Origin: Hyphodiscus hymeniophilus
Lineage: Eukaryota > Ascomycota > Leotiomycetes > Helotiales > Hyphodiscaceae
NCBI GenBank assembly: GCA_016508695.1
Contig: VNKQ01000003.1
Span: 744,001-808,000 of the forward strand
Direction: 5' to 3'
Length of the DNA: 64,000 nucleotides
Shown: piece after piece, positions 54,129 to 64,000 of the stretch
Layout: each line of letters opens with the position of its first letter
Position numbering within the stretch: the first letter of the stretch is position 1
Program-made: the position numbers and the translations under genes
Notes under the pieces: generated by a model
Told to the model about the DNA's origin: nothing
What the model saw: the letters and a program-made list of their open reading frames with translations, nothing else
The model's database searches: none

Positions 54129-55681
54129 ATGGCCGCTCCGGCCACTACCGATGCGCTTGCAAACTTGAAGAGTATTTTACCCCACGTTCTTCAAAGTTGA
54201 ACACCAATCTGACAGGAATTAGTCAAAGATCCTCAAGCAGTGATGGCCTCTGCTGCTGCAGCAAAAGAAAATGGAAATGGCCCCGCAGCGGAAGCAGAGG
54301 ACTCGGAAGATGAGGAGGAGGACAAGGCAACTGGAGATGGAGGGGCAGATGGAGCAGCCAAGAAAAAGAGGAAGCGGAAGAGGAAGCCCAAGAAAGCTGG
54401 CGGTGCCGGTCCAACCCCAACGAAACAGAGCTCTCCACCCAGAGTTCTACTATCTACTCTCTTTCCCAGCGGGGAGTACCCCGCTGGAGAGGAAGTGGAA
54501 TACAGAGACGAGAACACATATCGAACAACGAATGAGGAGAAAAGACATCTGGATCGGATGAACAACGACTTCTTGCAAGAATACCGGCAAGGAGCTGAGA
54601 TCCATAGACAGGTTCGACAGTATGCTGCGAAGAATATCAAGCCTGGCCAAAGTCTCACTGAAATTGCAGAAGGCATCGAGGATAGCGTTCGAGCTTTGAC
54701 TGGACACCAGGGCTTGGAAGAGGGAGACAATATCAAGGGAGGTATTGCTTTCCCAACTGGAGTGAACTTGGATCATATTGCGGCACATTACAGTCCGAAT
54801 GCTGGAAACAAGACGATCTTGCAGAAGGAGAACGTTATGAAAGTCGATTTCGGAGTTCATATCAATGGAAGGATAGTAGATAGTGCCTTCACCATGTCAT
54901 TCGATCCGATGTACGACAATCTTCTTACGGCAGTGCGAGAAGGTACAAATACTGGTATCAGAGAGGCTGGCATCGATGCTAGGCTGGGCGAAATTGGTGA
55001 GAGAATCCAGGAAACTATGGAGAGTTACGAGGTTGAGATCAATGGGGACACATTCCCTGTCAAGTGCATCCGAAACTTGAATGGACATGACATTCGCCAA
55101 TGGCAGATTCATGGTGGCAAGAGTGTTCCTATTGTTAAAAGCAATGACCAGACTAAGATGGAGGAGGGTGAGGTATTTGCCATTGAGACTTTTGGAAGTA
55201 CTGGCAATGGCTACGTGCGAGATGATGTGAGTTTTTCCCTGACAAAGTTGAATGATTGCTGATTATCGACAGCTGGAATGCTCTCATTACGCAAAACGAG
55301 CGGATGCGCCAAATGTGCCATTACGCATTGCGTCTGCTAGCAAGCTGCTCAACGTCATTAATAAGAACTTCGGAACCCTACCGTTCTGCAGAAGATACTT
55401 GGATCGTCTAGGTCAAGAGAAGTACCTGCTTGGAGTGAGTCGTCGGACCTCTCCTGACTACTGATCGCTGGTCACTAACTTCTCTCAGTTGAATAATCTG
55501 GTCTCAAGCGGTATCGTGGAGGCATACCCACCTTTGGTTGACAAGAAGGGCTCATACACAGCACAATTTGAACATGTAAGCTCTATATTAATTCAAGCGA
55601 AAGCACCTGTGTTGATTTGAATAGACTATCTTGCTTCGACCTAATGTGAAGGAGGTTATCAGTCGTGGGGATGATTACTGA
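54129..55681 (+). CDS. Methionine aminopeptidase 2
   Basis: Cytosolic metallopeptidase removing initiator methionine. Five exons, 54129-54171, 54223-55226, 55273-55434, 55489-55575 and 55625-55681, give 450 residues. The N-terminus is the MetAP2-type acidic then poly-Lys/Arg extension (DSEDEEEDKATGDGG, KKKRKRKRKPKK). The catalytic core shows the histidine in TGVNLDHIAAHYSP, metal ligands in VMKVDFGVHINGRIVDSAF, NLNGHDIRQW, EVFAIETFGSTG and the last glutamate in AQFEHTILLRPN, ending VISRGDDY. The core insertion between HDI and ETFG confirms type 2. The first small exon (MAAPATTDALANLK) uses an AG acceptor at 54222; an internal ATG at 54243 could also start translation if that exon is wrong. 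Shares a promoter with the J-protein. Confidence 0.95.
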
Positions 55682-55990
55682 ATGCTGAGCAAAGAATGAA
55701 AATCTGCATTGCAAGTCGGAGTTTTGGAAGTCACAAAAGATTTCATGAAGAAAATGAAGACTCTCAAATCTGTTGCATAGACCTTCTCGGAATAAAAGCA
55801 TACTTTCATGAAATTGTCCCATAACGTGCAATATGTAGCGTGAGAGCGTTCCTGGAGTCGGTTCCCCTATTCGCCACCTGCAGTGGACCCTTCCTGTCCC
55901 GCTAAGACTCCATGGCGAGCACTTCACATGAACCTGCAACTCCTCATTGACCATAACTACATTGAGTAATAGGCAGACTCGTTTTACAAG
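55682..55990. other. 309-base spacer, nothing seen
   Basis: 3' flank of MetAP2 and leader of the desaturase gene. No feature noted. Confidence 0.5.
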
Positions 55991-57216
55991 ATGCCTGTCT
56001 CTACTTCCACTGTCACTACTTCGAGCATCGCTAAGAGTAATGGCACTACGCGGCTGAGAGTCGAGTCAAAAGATGCCCCTCCATCGATCGACGTCAAGGA
56101 GCACGACTTCTTCTGGACTTATACCGAGGAACCTCATAGGACTCGAAGACAAGCTATCATCAAAGCGCACCCCGAGGTCCTTGCTCTCTTTCCATATCAT
56201 CAAGTCCATTGGCTAATTCTCCACAGGTTACCAAGCTCTGCGGGCCAGAGCCTTTGACCAAATATGTCGTTCTCTTCGTTGTCTCCATACAAGTCCTCTG
56301 CGCATACCTCCTACGCAATACTCCATTTCTCTCATGGCAGTTCTTTCTCACGGCATACATAATTGGCGCAACGGCAAATCAAAACCTCTTCCTCGCCATC
56401 CACGAGATATCACACAACCTTGCTTTCAAGGCTGCGAGTGCCAACAGGGCAATTGCGATCTTTGCGAATCTGCCAATCGGTATTCCCTATAGTGCTTCAT
56501 TCAGGGTACATTCTTACATCCAACTCGAGGTTAGAGAAATGTTAATGATTCAATAGCCGTACCACCTAACTCACCACAAATCCCTCGGCGTTGACGGCCT
56601 AGACACCGACCTCCCCACTGCCTTTGAAGCCGTATTCCTCGACTCAATCTTAGGAAAGGCCTTTTTCTGTACATTTCAAATACTTTTTTACGCCGTCCGC
56701 CCAATTTTCGTCTACAAAGTGCCTTTCACCAGCGTCCACTTCCTCAACATCTTCGCCCAACTCTTCTTCGACTACGTGCTTGTCAAAACAGCGTCCCTGA
56801 ACTCCCTCTACTACCTAATTCTATCCTCCTTCCTCGCAGGCTCACTTCATCCTTGCGCAGGTCACTTCATAGCAGAGCACTACGTCTTTGAGAAACAGCC
56901 CACGGCAGCAAAGGATCCCAAGACAGGCGTGGCGATCCCAGAGACGTTCAGCTATTATGGGGCCTTGAATTTCTTCACCTATAACGTGGGATTGCATAAC
57001 GAGCATCATGATTTCCCGGCTGTGCCGTGGACGAGATTACCTGCGTTGCACGAGCTTGCCAAGGAGTTCTATGCGGATTTGCCACAGCATAAGAGTTGGA
57101 TTGGGGTCATCTGGCAGTTTGTTTGGGATAAGGAGGTTGGTATGACCTGTAGAGTTAAGAGGAAGGAGGGTGGAAGGAAGGTTGGCGGTTGGACTCAACA
57201 GGAGGTTCAGGCTTGA
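55991..57216 (+). CDS. Sphingolipid delta-4 desaturase (DES1 family)
   Basis: ER enzyme that introduces the 4,5 double bond in sphingoid bases. Three exons, 55991-56176, 56227-56505 and 56557-57216, give 374 residues. The N-terminal lipid-desaturase block HDFFWTYTEEPHRTRRQAII with CGPEPLTKY is specific to the DES1 family. Three histidine boxes coordinate the di-iron centre: HEISH, HLTHHK and HNEHHDFP. The second box lies just after the second intron. Membrane helices include VVLFVVSIQVLCAYLL and the segments around residues 95-115 and 195-260. The C-terminus is basic (CRVKRKEGGRKVGG). Delta-4 regiospecificity comes from the family. The gene runs toward VAP/SCS2, another ER membrane protein. 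Confidence 0.95.
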
Positions 57217-57796
57217 TCGTGTTCGTGGGATGAACAAATGTGTGGGAGGCAGCAATGAGGAGCGTGCTTGATGGAAGCATTGCATTCATGGCGTTGGTTC
57301 GAATAAGATTGCTGTGAGACCCATAGAAGCATATAGATTCTGGTTCCTACTTAATAGGAAGGGCTTGACCACTACGCTTCGTACCTCGTGAAGGCGTTAT
57401 CATGAGCGGGCAGCATGCTAAAGGCCCTACCTATGTCGAACTCGACGAAATTTCATTTGTGAATACTCGTAACACATTCAAGAGAGGCACGAGAGTATGA
57501 TTTCTTTCTCATTTGCTTCACCGCATACAAATCCATCGTGGAAATACCAAAGACTGGTATTTATGAACCTCTCCCAGGCCAACCGGCCGTACAAGCAGCA
57601 AAAGAAACCGTCCGTCGAGGCGCAATAGAGTACAATTGGTTGCGAAATAGAGGAATCTTCGTCTTTGTGGGTGAATTCATTGAGGCACGGTCGTCAAATC
57701 GCTATGCCACCGCCTTTGTCTCCAATACATTCATACTCCACCCACTAATATCCTTTCATACATTCTCCATGCCAGTTCATCGAACCCAGAAGGTGT
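57217..57796. other. 580 bases between converging genes, one coding-like stretch
   Basis: From 57538 a plus-strand frame reads IPKTGIYEPLPGQPAVQAAK and stays open to 57900, overlapping the VAP gene end in antisense. It has no ATG near its start, since it begins at a GTG, and no family is recognised. Possibly chance or a relic exon. Confidence 0.3.
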
Positions 57797-58967
57797 TCAG
57801 AAAAAGAAATAGGCGATCAGGAAGCAGAGCAGGCAAAGCGCGGCTACGATCTGGAGGGGTACACCTTGTTGTTGTTGGATATGCTTTGCAACGTCATTGA
57901 CCGTCTGGTTCGATGTCTCTCCAGCAGCGACCTTTCGCAATCTTAATCCGCCTTCTTGGCTGAGAGACACGATCTTCTCCTTCGCCTTTTCAAGTTCAAC
58001 TTTCAATTCATCGTAGGTCGGGATGGAGGTGGCGACAGAGGTAACGGTCTCGCGAGCTGTAGTGGCAATTGGCTTGGGCTCATCGTCGACTTTGGATTGG
58101 GAAAGCGAAGTTCGGGTTGTTTGCGGTGTGAAGGTGGCCTCAGGAGAGGGTGACCGGGCAGAGGAGTAGGCTGGAGGAGCATTTTCTGGTGTTGAGTGCT
58201 GCTTGCTGTTAGTTACTTGTCAGAATATCATGAGAAAGTTATCACTTACACCTCCGTTTGCGACGCTGATTCCATTTTTTAAAGGAGTGGCAGCCGCGCC
58301 TTCGCCTGCTTGGTACACAACACGGATCTTTTTCTCTTGAACAGACGATCTCTCCGCGTCATCGACATGTTGCCACTGTATCCTATTAGCAGAAATTCGC
58401 CTCCATACGTGTGCGTCCTACAATAGCGCCAATGTTGGTAAACTCCTTATCCGCGGTAACAGCAACTGACTGAACCAAGAACTTGTCTCGGCATTTGGCG
58501 TCTGGAGGAGGCTGCTCTTTCATAGCCTGCAGAAGAACTGTGGAACAATCAGCATGACAAACTCACGTCGTAGTCCTAGCGATACATACCAGTAACCTCA
58601 ACCTCCTTTCCGGGCTCGATTCTACCTGAGTTTGGACGAACGCAATATCTAGATCCTTGTCAACATTTGAACCTAGTTGCGAGCGTGAAGAAAACGTACT
58701 GCTTTGGCGCAGTCGTCTTGACTTTGAAGGCAACGGGTGTATGGTTTGGATTGCGGATTCGGAGGATCTGGGAGACTTCAGCAGTGAAGGGTCCTGCTTC
58801 TTGTCAGTACAAAGAGTTGGAAGTAAGTTGGCATCGCATTTGCAAACTGGGCTCGCGCATTGTGTGATGGCCGCGCAAGCTGTAGCAGATGGAACAGAAT
58901 TCCAGTAACGAATAGAAACTTTCTTACGTTGGAAGCCAAGCTCCGTGGGCTCGATCTCGACAGACAT
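57797..58967 (-). CDS. SCS2: VAP / SCS2 ER membrane contact-site protein
   Basis: ER tail-anchored protein that binds FFAT-motif partners at membrane contact sites. Six exons, 58967-58928, 58793-58700, 58648-58590, 58537-58422, 58375-58250 and 58198-57797, give 278 residues. The MSP domain is residues 1-125: MSVEIEPTELGFQRPFTAEV, LRIRNPNHTPVAFKVKTTAP, YCVRPNSGRIEPGKEVEV and KCRDKFLVQSVAV. A disordered Ser/Pro linker and a coiled coil (YDELKVELEKAKEKIVSLSQ) follow, then the tail anchor PLQIVAALCLLCFLIAYFFF at the very end. The last intron ends in tandem acceptors AAGCAG, so a one-residue (Gln) variant is possible. Promoter shared with the UBX gene. Confidence 0.94.
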
Positions 58968-59419
58968 GGCGATGATTGTGAGGAGTGGAGGTGAATGTGC
59001 TTTGTAATGATTCAGGTGGCTCTCAAAGTTGCCAGCAGAACCCAGAACAGTGTCGAGCGATGAACGTTTGCGATTGAGCGTGTTCAAGGAGGTGGGGAAG
59101 AAGAGAAGGTTGGCAGGAAGCTGGATCGATGTCGAATTTCGTATTGATATCAACAGTAGAGGACGATCCTATTCACAACGTCACGTCCGGGAGTCTTAGC
59201 TCGAGCCTGGTGGGTCGCTTAAGCACTAGCCTTCCCTACTTACTTCTATTGACAGCCTCGCAGTTCCAACCTTCACTTAATAACTACAAAGTACCTACTT
59301 CATCTCTGACTATTCCGCTCATATTCAAACACGAATTCCCACCTCCTGACAATCTGGACCACCGCTCCGCACAACAAAACTCTCCCAACTCAATCTCAAA
59401 GAACTACCCCGCCACAAGT
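58968..59419. promoter_or_regulatory. Divergent promoter of VAP and UBX genes
   Basis: 452 bases between two outward-facing start codons. The right part is C/A/T-rich, typical of a leader. No specific motif claimed. Confidence 0.45.
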
Positions 59420-60534
59420 ATGGCACCCACTGATCTGGAACAGCTACTGGAGATGGGGTTCGAGAAGGAGAGATCGGAGATAGCGGTGAAGAAGACTGGA
59501 GGCCGTATGTCACTAACGCCCCCTCTCCCTCACCCTGCAATGCTGATCATATATTCAAACAGTTCAAGGAGCTCTCGAATGGCTCGAGGCAAACCAAGAC
59601 AAGTCCATGGAGGAGATTACAACAACCGCTGAGACAGATGCCAGTGTTGAGCCACCTGCTTTAAAAGAAGGAGAGGAAGCAAAGTCGATGAAATGTGACG
59701 ACTGTGGGAAGAAGTTTCGGAGCATGGCACAGGCTGAGTTCCATGCTGAGAAGACGTACGGCTCACATGCCAGGATTGACTATGAGTTATGCTGACAGAG
59801 TCCAGCGGTCATGACCAGTTTTCAGAATCAACTGAAGAAATTGCACCTCTTACGGAAGAGGAGAAGAAGCAAAGACTCCAGGAGTTGCGAGAAGCTCTTG
59901 CTGAGAAACGTGCAAAACAATCTCTAGTTGACAAGGAGGAGCAGAAGAAAAATGAGGTTCGTCAACAATTCCCCTCACTGGTTTTTACGGATTTCGTTGC
60001 TCCTCAAGACCATTGCTGACTCCCCTCCAGAAAATCAGACTCAAGGCTACGAGGGAAGTGCAAGACGTCAAGGAAGAACTCCAGAAGCAAGAACAGATAA
60101 AAGCGGCAGCCAAGAAGAGACAGGAGAAACTCGACGACATAGCTGCCAAGAAGAGGATCCAGGACAAGATTACAGCAGACAAGGAGGCTCGTCGATTGAA
60201 GGCCGAACAACAGAAGGCCGAAAGAGAAGGTCGCGCGCCACCAGCAGACCCATCGCTCGCCAAAGCTGCCGCTGCGCCAGTGACCACCGCGCCACGAGCA
60301 GCTGCTACTGAAGCTCGTTTGAGGTTACAAACTGGAGGTGGGACGATCATGAAGACATTCCCAGTAGACACTACGTTATTTGAGGTCGCTGAAGCTGTTA
60401 AGGGCGATCATGGCGGGCCTGTTGCGAGCTTTACGATGACGTTCCCAAAGAAAACGTTCTCAGGCGACGTGGATATGTCCAAGACTTTGAAGGAGGCTGG
60501 GTTAACGCCAAGCGCAGTTCTGATCGTAGGATGA
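59420..60534 (+). CDS. UBA-UBX domain protein (UBXN1/SAKS1-like) with zinc finger
   Basis: Likely ubiquitin-binding adaptor of the Cdc48/p97 ATPase. Four exons, 59420-59504, 59563-59755, 59806-59956 and 60031-60534, give 310 residues. Residues 1-45 are a UBA domain (LEQLLEMGFEKERSEIAVKK, then LQGALEWLEANQD). A C2H2-type zinc finger follows (MKCDDCGKKFRSMAQAEFHA with its last histidine in GHDQF, across an intron). A long charged coiled coil precedes the C-terminal UBX domain (TEARLRLQTGGGTIMKTFPV, LFEVAEAVKG, FTMTFPKKTFSGDVDMSKTL). The third intron donor is GTTCGT. The start is the first ATG after a stop-containing leader. Confidence 0.93.
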
Positions 60535-60970
60535 GCAATCCTGGGCTTGGTATTTATTTTCCGGGAAGGCGCAGGGAGTTGTTCATTCTCTTCAGGGTTT
60601 TATATATTGAATGAATGCATAAATGGAGTTAGAGATTCATCATTGCGTTCATGCATGAAGTGGTAGGGCTGGCTGGGTTGGGTCAATATGCGGGGCTCAA
60701 TTGGATGGGTGAATGCTCTCCAGGTCCCGGCTCTCATCATAAATAGAGATCTCCCAAAAGTTGTGCATCAAGTGAAAGTCTCAAATTTTGCATGTTGATT
60801 TTGAGCGAATGTGCTATCCCATAGCCAGCAAACTCCTGCAAAGCCCTTTCGCGCTTCTAGTCTACAAAGGGCATTGAAAGATAGGTCCTGTTTCCTCAAC
60901 ACCTTGCTACTTCTAAGCATAACAACCTGGGTAACAATGACACCTCCAATGCCATGTAATTCGCTCAAAC
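60535..60970. other. 436-base spacer between converging UBX and RAD52 genes, nothing seen
   Basis: Shared 3' flank. No repeat or convincing frame. Confidence 0.5.
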
Positions 60971-62754
60971 TCAGCCGTTCAGCCGCTGCCTCTTTACATC
61001 TCCTCCAACATCCACGCCAACAGCTCCATTAGCAGGCAAATCCACTAACGGAGTTCTCCCTTGGCTACCGCCACCATCAACAGGTCTCTTCATAGTAGGC
61101 GGCTTGTATTGCCCTCTATTCGAGTGCGGACTAGGACTACCTGGCGCTCCAATCCTTCTCACAGAATCCATTTGCGGGTTCATGATATTGCCTCTCCCTC
61201 CACCAGCAGCAGGAGCTTGAGGAGCCTGAGAGGCAGATATCTGCTTAAGTCCAACAGGCCTCGAGCCTTTGTGGTCTATTCCTGGTGTTTTTCTGATTGA
61301 TGGTGATTCGAGCTTTGGGTTGAAATTCGGAAGTTTTTGGGCAATGGACTCCGGCAGTGGATCTGTATCGGCTCCTTCTGGAACCATAGCTGCTGCCCGG
61401 GCAGAGAAGAATCCCTTTCCCGGTGGAGGCAGACCAAACTCCTTGATATCGTCTTCTTCTTGGGGCTTGTTCATTCGAGCAGGTGAGGCAGGAGCTGAAG
61501 GCGGACCGGTTGCCATGCGACTTGGTTGGTTCAAGACACGTCCAGCAATTACCGGCGGTGCTAGGTTCGGTCGTGCTGGTGGTACAGAATCTTGTGGGGG
61601 TTGGGGAGGACGCATTTGATTTCCTCCTCCAGCACCACTGCTGGATCTGGTGAAGCCACTATTAGGAGTTTGAGGCTGAGGTGGTGGGTTGGTGCTATTG
61701 CTCGCAGGACCTTGGGCCCCATTTGAAGGCCGGGTATGTTGCTGGCGATTGACTGCAGGTCTGATTTGGTTTGAAGCTGTCGAATTCGTGACAGGCCCAT
61801 TTGGAACACCGTTGACTTGACGAGACTTAACATCTGCAGCAGCAGGAAGGACTACTTCGTCTGGATGGGAATCTGGGTCACCAATAGCGAAATCCGCATC
61901 ATCGAAATCTCCATCTGGTATTGTGAGCAAGGGTATTACTTCAGAGTTTGGGCTGCTCACCTTCAAACTCATCATCTAGAGTATCCTCCGAAACTAGACA
62001 TAGCAATCAGCGTTTGTCGTAACCACGCGTTCGTCAGAGACATACGCATGCTAGTACCTGCCCCTCCAACCTGTGACCTATCCTCATGTCGCTTCACAGG
62101 CTCGGGCTCCTTCTTGAGTGGTGCATGATCCACATGTCTATGCAATCGCTCGGGATCCCATTTCCCAGGTTGTACCTTCATCTTAGTGACCTTGCCCAGG
62201 TAATCCTTATCATAAATACAATTGCCCAAAGCGTTACCAAAGTTTCTCAGAGCTCTCTTCAAAGCATCAGTCGTCCCCTCCTTCTTACACTTTTCAAATG
62301 CTGCAGCCTTGCCCTTGCAATTCTCAATGTGGCCATATCCAATATCCTCGTGGAATGTTCCGTCTCGAAGTGTCACTCTAACAATCACTGAGATTCCCAT
62401 GCTGACCTTCAGCGTGGTCGCGTTCTCATCCACAAAATCGACCTGCCATTCCTTGACCGTACTTGACCACCCGTTGAATCCGAATATCTCATTAGCAAGT
62501 TGAATACATTTCTCCGCTGCAACGTAATGAACCTTTCCACCACCTGGGCCAGCTCGTGATGATATATATTCCGGGCCTAATTGCTTCTCCAAACGGCTCT
62601 GCAATGTAGCGATTTCTTGGGCTGTATACTCGGACATTCGATGCGGTTGATCTTCGAAAGGGTTTGGGATAGCTGAGTTCAGATGTTGGTCGCCGGGGCT
62701 TGGTAAAGTTAGCACTGGTTCAGTAAACAACCAGAATAGAACCTACGCAGGCAT
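60971..62754 (-). CDS. RAD52: RAD52 recombination mediator
   Basis: DNA strand-annealing protein for homologous recombination. Four exons, 62754-62747, 62698-62046, 61993-61961 and 61914-60971, give 545 residues. The first coding exon is only 8 nt (MPA with a split codon) and the third 33 nt. The conserved N-terminal annealing domain is complete: LQSRLEKQLGPEYISSRAGP, AEKCIQLANEIFGFNGWSST, VKVSMGISVIVRVTLRDGTFH-like strands, GYGHIENCKGKAAAFEKCKK, EGTTDALKRALRNFGNALGN and YDKDYLGKV. An acidic patch spans the small exon (SEDTLDDEFEDGDFDDADF), followed by a Pro/Gln/Ser-rich disordered tail that would bind RAD51 and RPA. The C-terminus VKRQRLNG looks like a nuclear signal. Confidence 0.94.
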
Positions 62755-64000
62755 CGTAGATAGAAGGAGCTCAGCAATGAGATTCTACTCGAACTTGACA
62801 TGGGCTTTCAATACGCCGGGGCGGTATGCGAGATGGGTGGTGTTTGCTTTCGATTGCACTGAAAGGCGTCAAGTCTTGCATAGAAGTCGCGTGAGTAACC
62901 GCGTCTCGATTCCAAGGCATTTCGCCCCATCACGTGATGAAGCCATTAATCCAAATCTATTGGTAAATTTGTTACTGTGTAAGCTGCAGAACGCAACCTG
63001 ATATTTAGTCACCCCGAATCAATTATTTGATTCGATCGAGGGGCAATCTACGAAGCTCGAGTCGGACAATCGGTGCTTCCGACTCGGACAAAATTAACGT
63101 CTACAGCAGCCTCGATAATGCGTTGAAATACATGAGGGATGATGCGAGAGTTCTGAGAATATTAGGCTGATGGGAATTGCATCTTTAATTAGAGGGCAGA
63201 GAAAATTGTCAGCAGGTCGTCAGGTCCAGCAAATGGAGGAGAATTTGGACACAGGGAGTTTACTATCATGATGCTCATAGGATCCACCACTGAACTGGTC
63301 ATTTCTGAGGTGTTTGCGATTTTCGAGTCTGGAACAAGCTCGAATGCGAGTACATTCGTGAGGAGATACTGTACTGTTGAAATGCATCAAGGGAGTACTG
63401 TTTATGAGAACGAAACATTAATCTAGCTCGGACTAAGCTGCCTGAATGGTTCGCTTTCACTAGAAAGCTTTCGTAAATGCGTCGTCATCATCTGACTTGG
63501 GGGGCTGCAAGGCCATACGACGGTTCCCGAGAAAGCTGCAACTTCCCCGCTTTCAAACCCGCATGCGGCTCCAGGTATCCCCATTCTCAAAGTAGAGACC
63601 AACCAAATTCTCGAAAGTCTTTGTTCAGTCTAGATCTGCAACTCGATTGCATTAAAGAGTGTACGCCAGGCCAAACAACAACGCTTCCTTTCCCCACATG
63701 CGAAAGTCAAGTAACAACCTCCAGCCCAAAACTTAGTCCGTAACTCCCAAAGCATGCTCCAGAGCCCTGAAGTCGTGGTTTCTCGATAAAGGAAAAGGGG
63801 AATCGTCGTAATAGTCGTGATAGATACTGCCGAATGGCAAAAACGTATCGTGAATGAACACAAACGCCGTTGTAGTGAACTGTTCGCTTTCTAAAAACCC
63901 CGCTGGCCCATATGACAATCTCTCGCTCATGTATGTATGCACCACGTATATGAACTTTCTTCCCACATTCTTCATGCGGCTACTCTACCATCGTCCTACC
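62755..64000. other. 1.2 kb at the window edge, one weak minus-strand frame
   Basis: RAD52 promoter at the left. The only protein-like frame is the minus-strand 63975-63733. The rest shows no repeat or gene. Confidence 0.4.
63733..63975 (-). CDS. Possible small protein or last exon, family unknown
   Basis: An 80-codon frame starting MKNVGRKFIYVVHTYMSER and ending LEHALGVTD. Composition is protein-like, with aromatic-rich stretches such as TTTAFVFIHDTFLPFGSIYH. A stop lies four codons before the ATG, so it is either a complete small gene or a terminal exon whose acceptor is within the short gap. The gene may continue past the window. No family recognised. Confidence 0.3.
   Translation of the reverse strand: MKNVGRKFIYVVHTYMSERLSYGPAGFLESEQFTTTAFVFIHDTFLPFGSIYHDYYDDSPFPLSRNHDFRALEHALGVTD

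Noticed and set aside
57538..57900. Plus-strand frame IPKTGIYEPLPGQPAVQ... overlapping the VAP gene end
   Set aside because: No ATG start, no homologue recognised and partly antisense to a firm gene. Kept only as a note in the spacer entry.
1..64000. Possible biosynthetic gene cluster, transposon or CRISPR-like array
   Set aside because: No polyketide or peptide synthase, transposase, integrase, reverse transcriptase or spacer array is visible; neighbours are unrelated housekeeping genes.

Overview
The window looks like nuclear DNA of a filamentous ascomycete (Pezizomycotina). Genes carry many short introns (about 45-90 bp) with GTRNGT-type donors, CTRAC-like branch sites and YAG acceptors. 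Proteins match fungal families: a clock-controlled GPI protein, a HET-domain protein, a 283-residue mitochondrial porin, UPF0662/DUF2408, PAR32-like GRGGAGN repeats and a farnesylated PEX19. A class such as Leotiomycetes is only a guess. Exon joins were built by hand from splice consensus and reading phase. Every multi-exon model below closes in frame, but none is checked against RNA. I saw no tRNA, rRNA, CRISPR, transposase or reverse transcriptase.

Left part, about 1-24 kb, is gene-poor. It holds an ACSS3/propionyl-CoA synthetase-like enzyme ending in the peroxisomal signal AKL (minus), a clock-controlled GPI-anchored cell-wall protein (plus), a PAR32-like protein (minus), a five-exon HET-domain incompatibility-type gene (plus), a small two-exon double-CxxC protein (minus) and an FHA-domain protein with a C-terminal hydrophobic tail (minus). 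Between them lie gene-free stretches of 1.5 to 5 kb with short tandem repeats and a few exon-like remnants.

Right part, about 25-63 kb, is dense housekeeping territory. In order: IFRD-like protein; a 1,869-residue disordered protein; an unknown 713-residue protein; LST8 (TOR complex WD40); ribosomal P1; DUF2408 protein; an unknown 279-residue protein; PEX19; UBC9; asparagine synthetase; porin/VDAC; a mitochondrial J-protein; MetAP2; sphingolipid delta-4 desaturase; VAP/SCS2; a UBA-UBX protein; RAD52. Many genes form divergent pairs over 0.3-1 kb shared promoters: FHA/IFRD, unknown/LST8, P1/DUF2408, PEX19/UBC9, J-protein/MetAP2 and VAP/UBX.

There is no obvious cluster with one shared job. Loose themes are peroxisome (AKL enzyme, PEX19), mitochondrial outer membrane and import-related (porin, J-protein), ER lipid (desaturase, VAP), TOR and growth (LST8, PAR32-like, P1) and ubiquitin/SUMO (UBC9, UBX). 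The most unusual observations are a J-protein intron that seems to need a non-AG 3' splice site, a 612-bp LST8 intron with an open reading frame on the other strand, a giant disordered protein with five spaced Ala/Gly-rich hydrophobic segments and recurring short motifs, and a small CxxC gene visible only after splicing.
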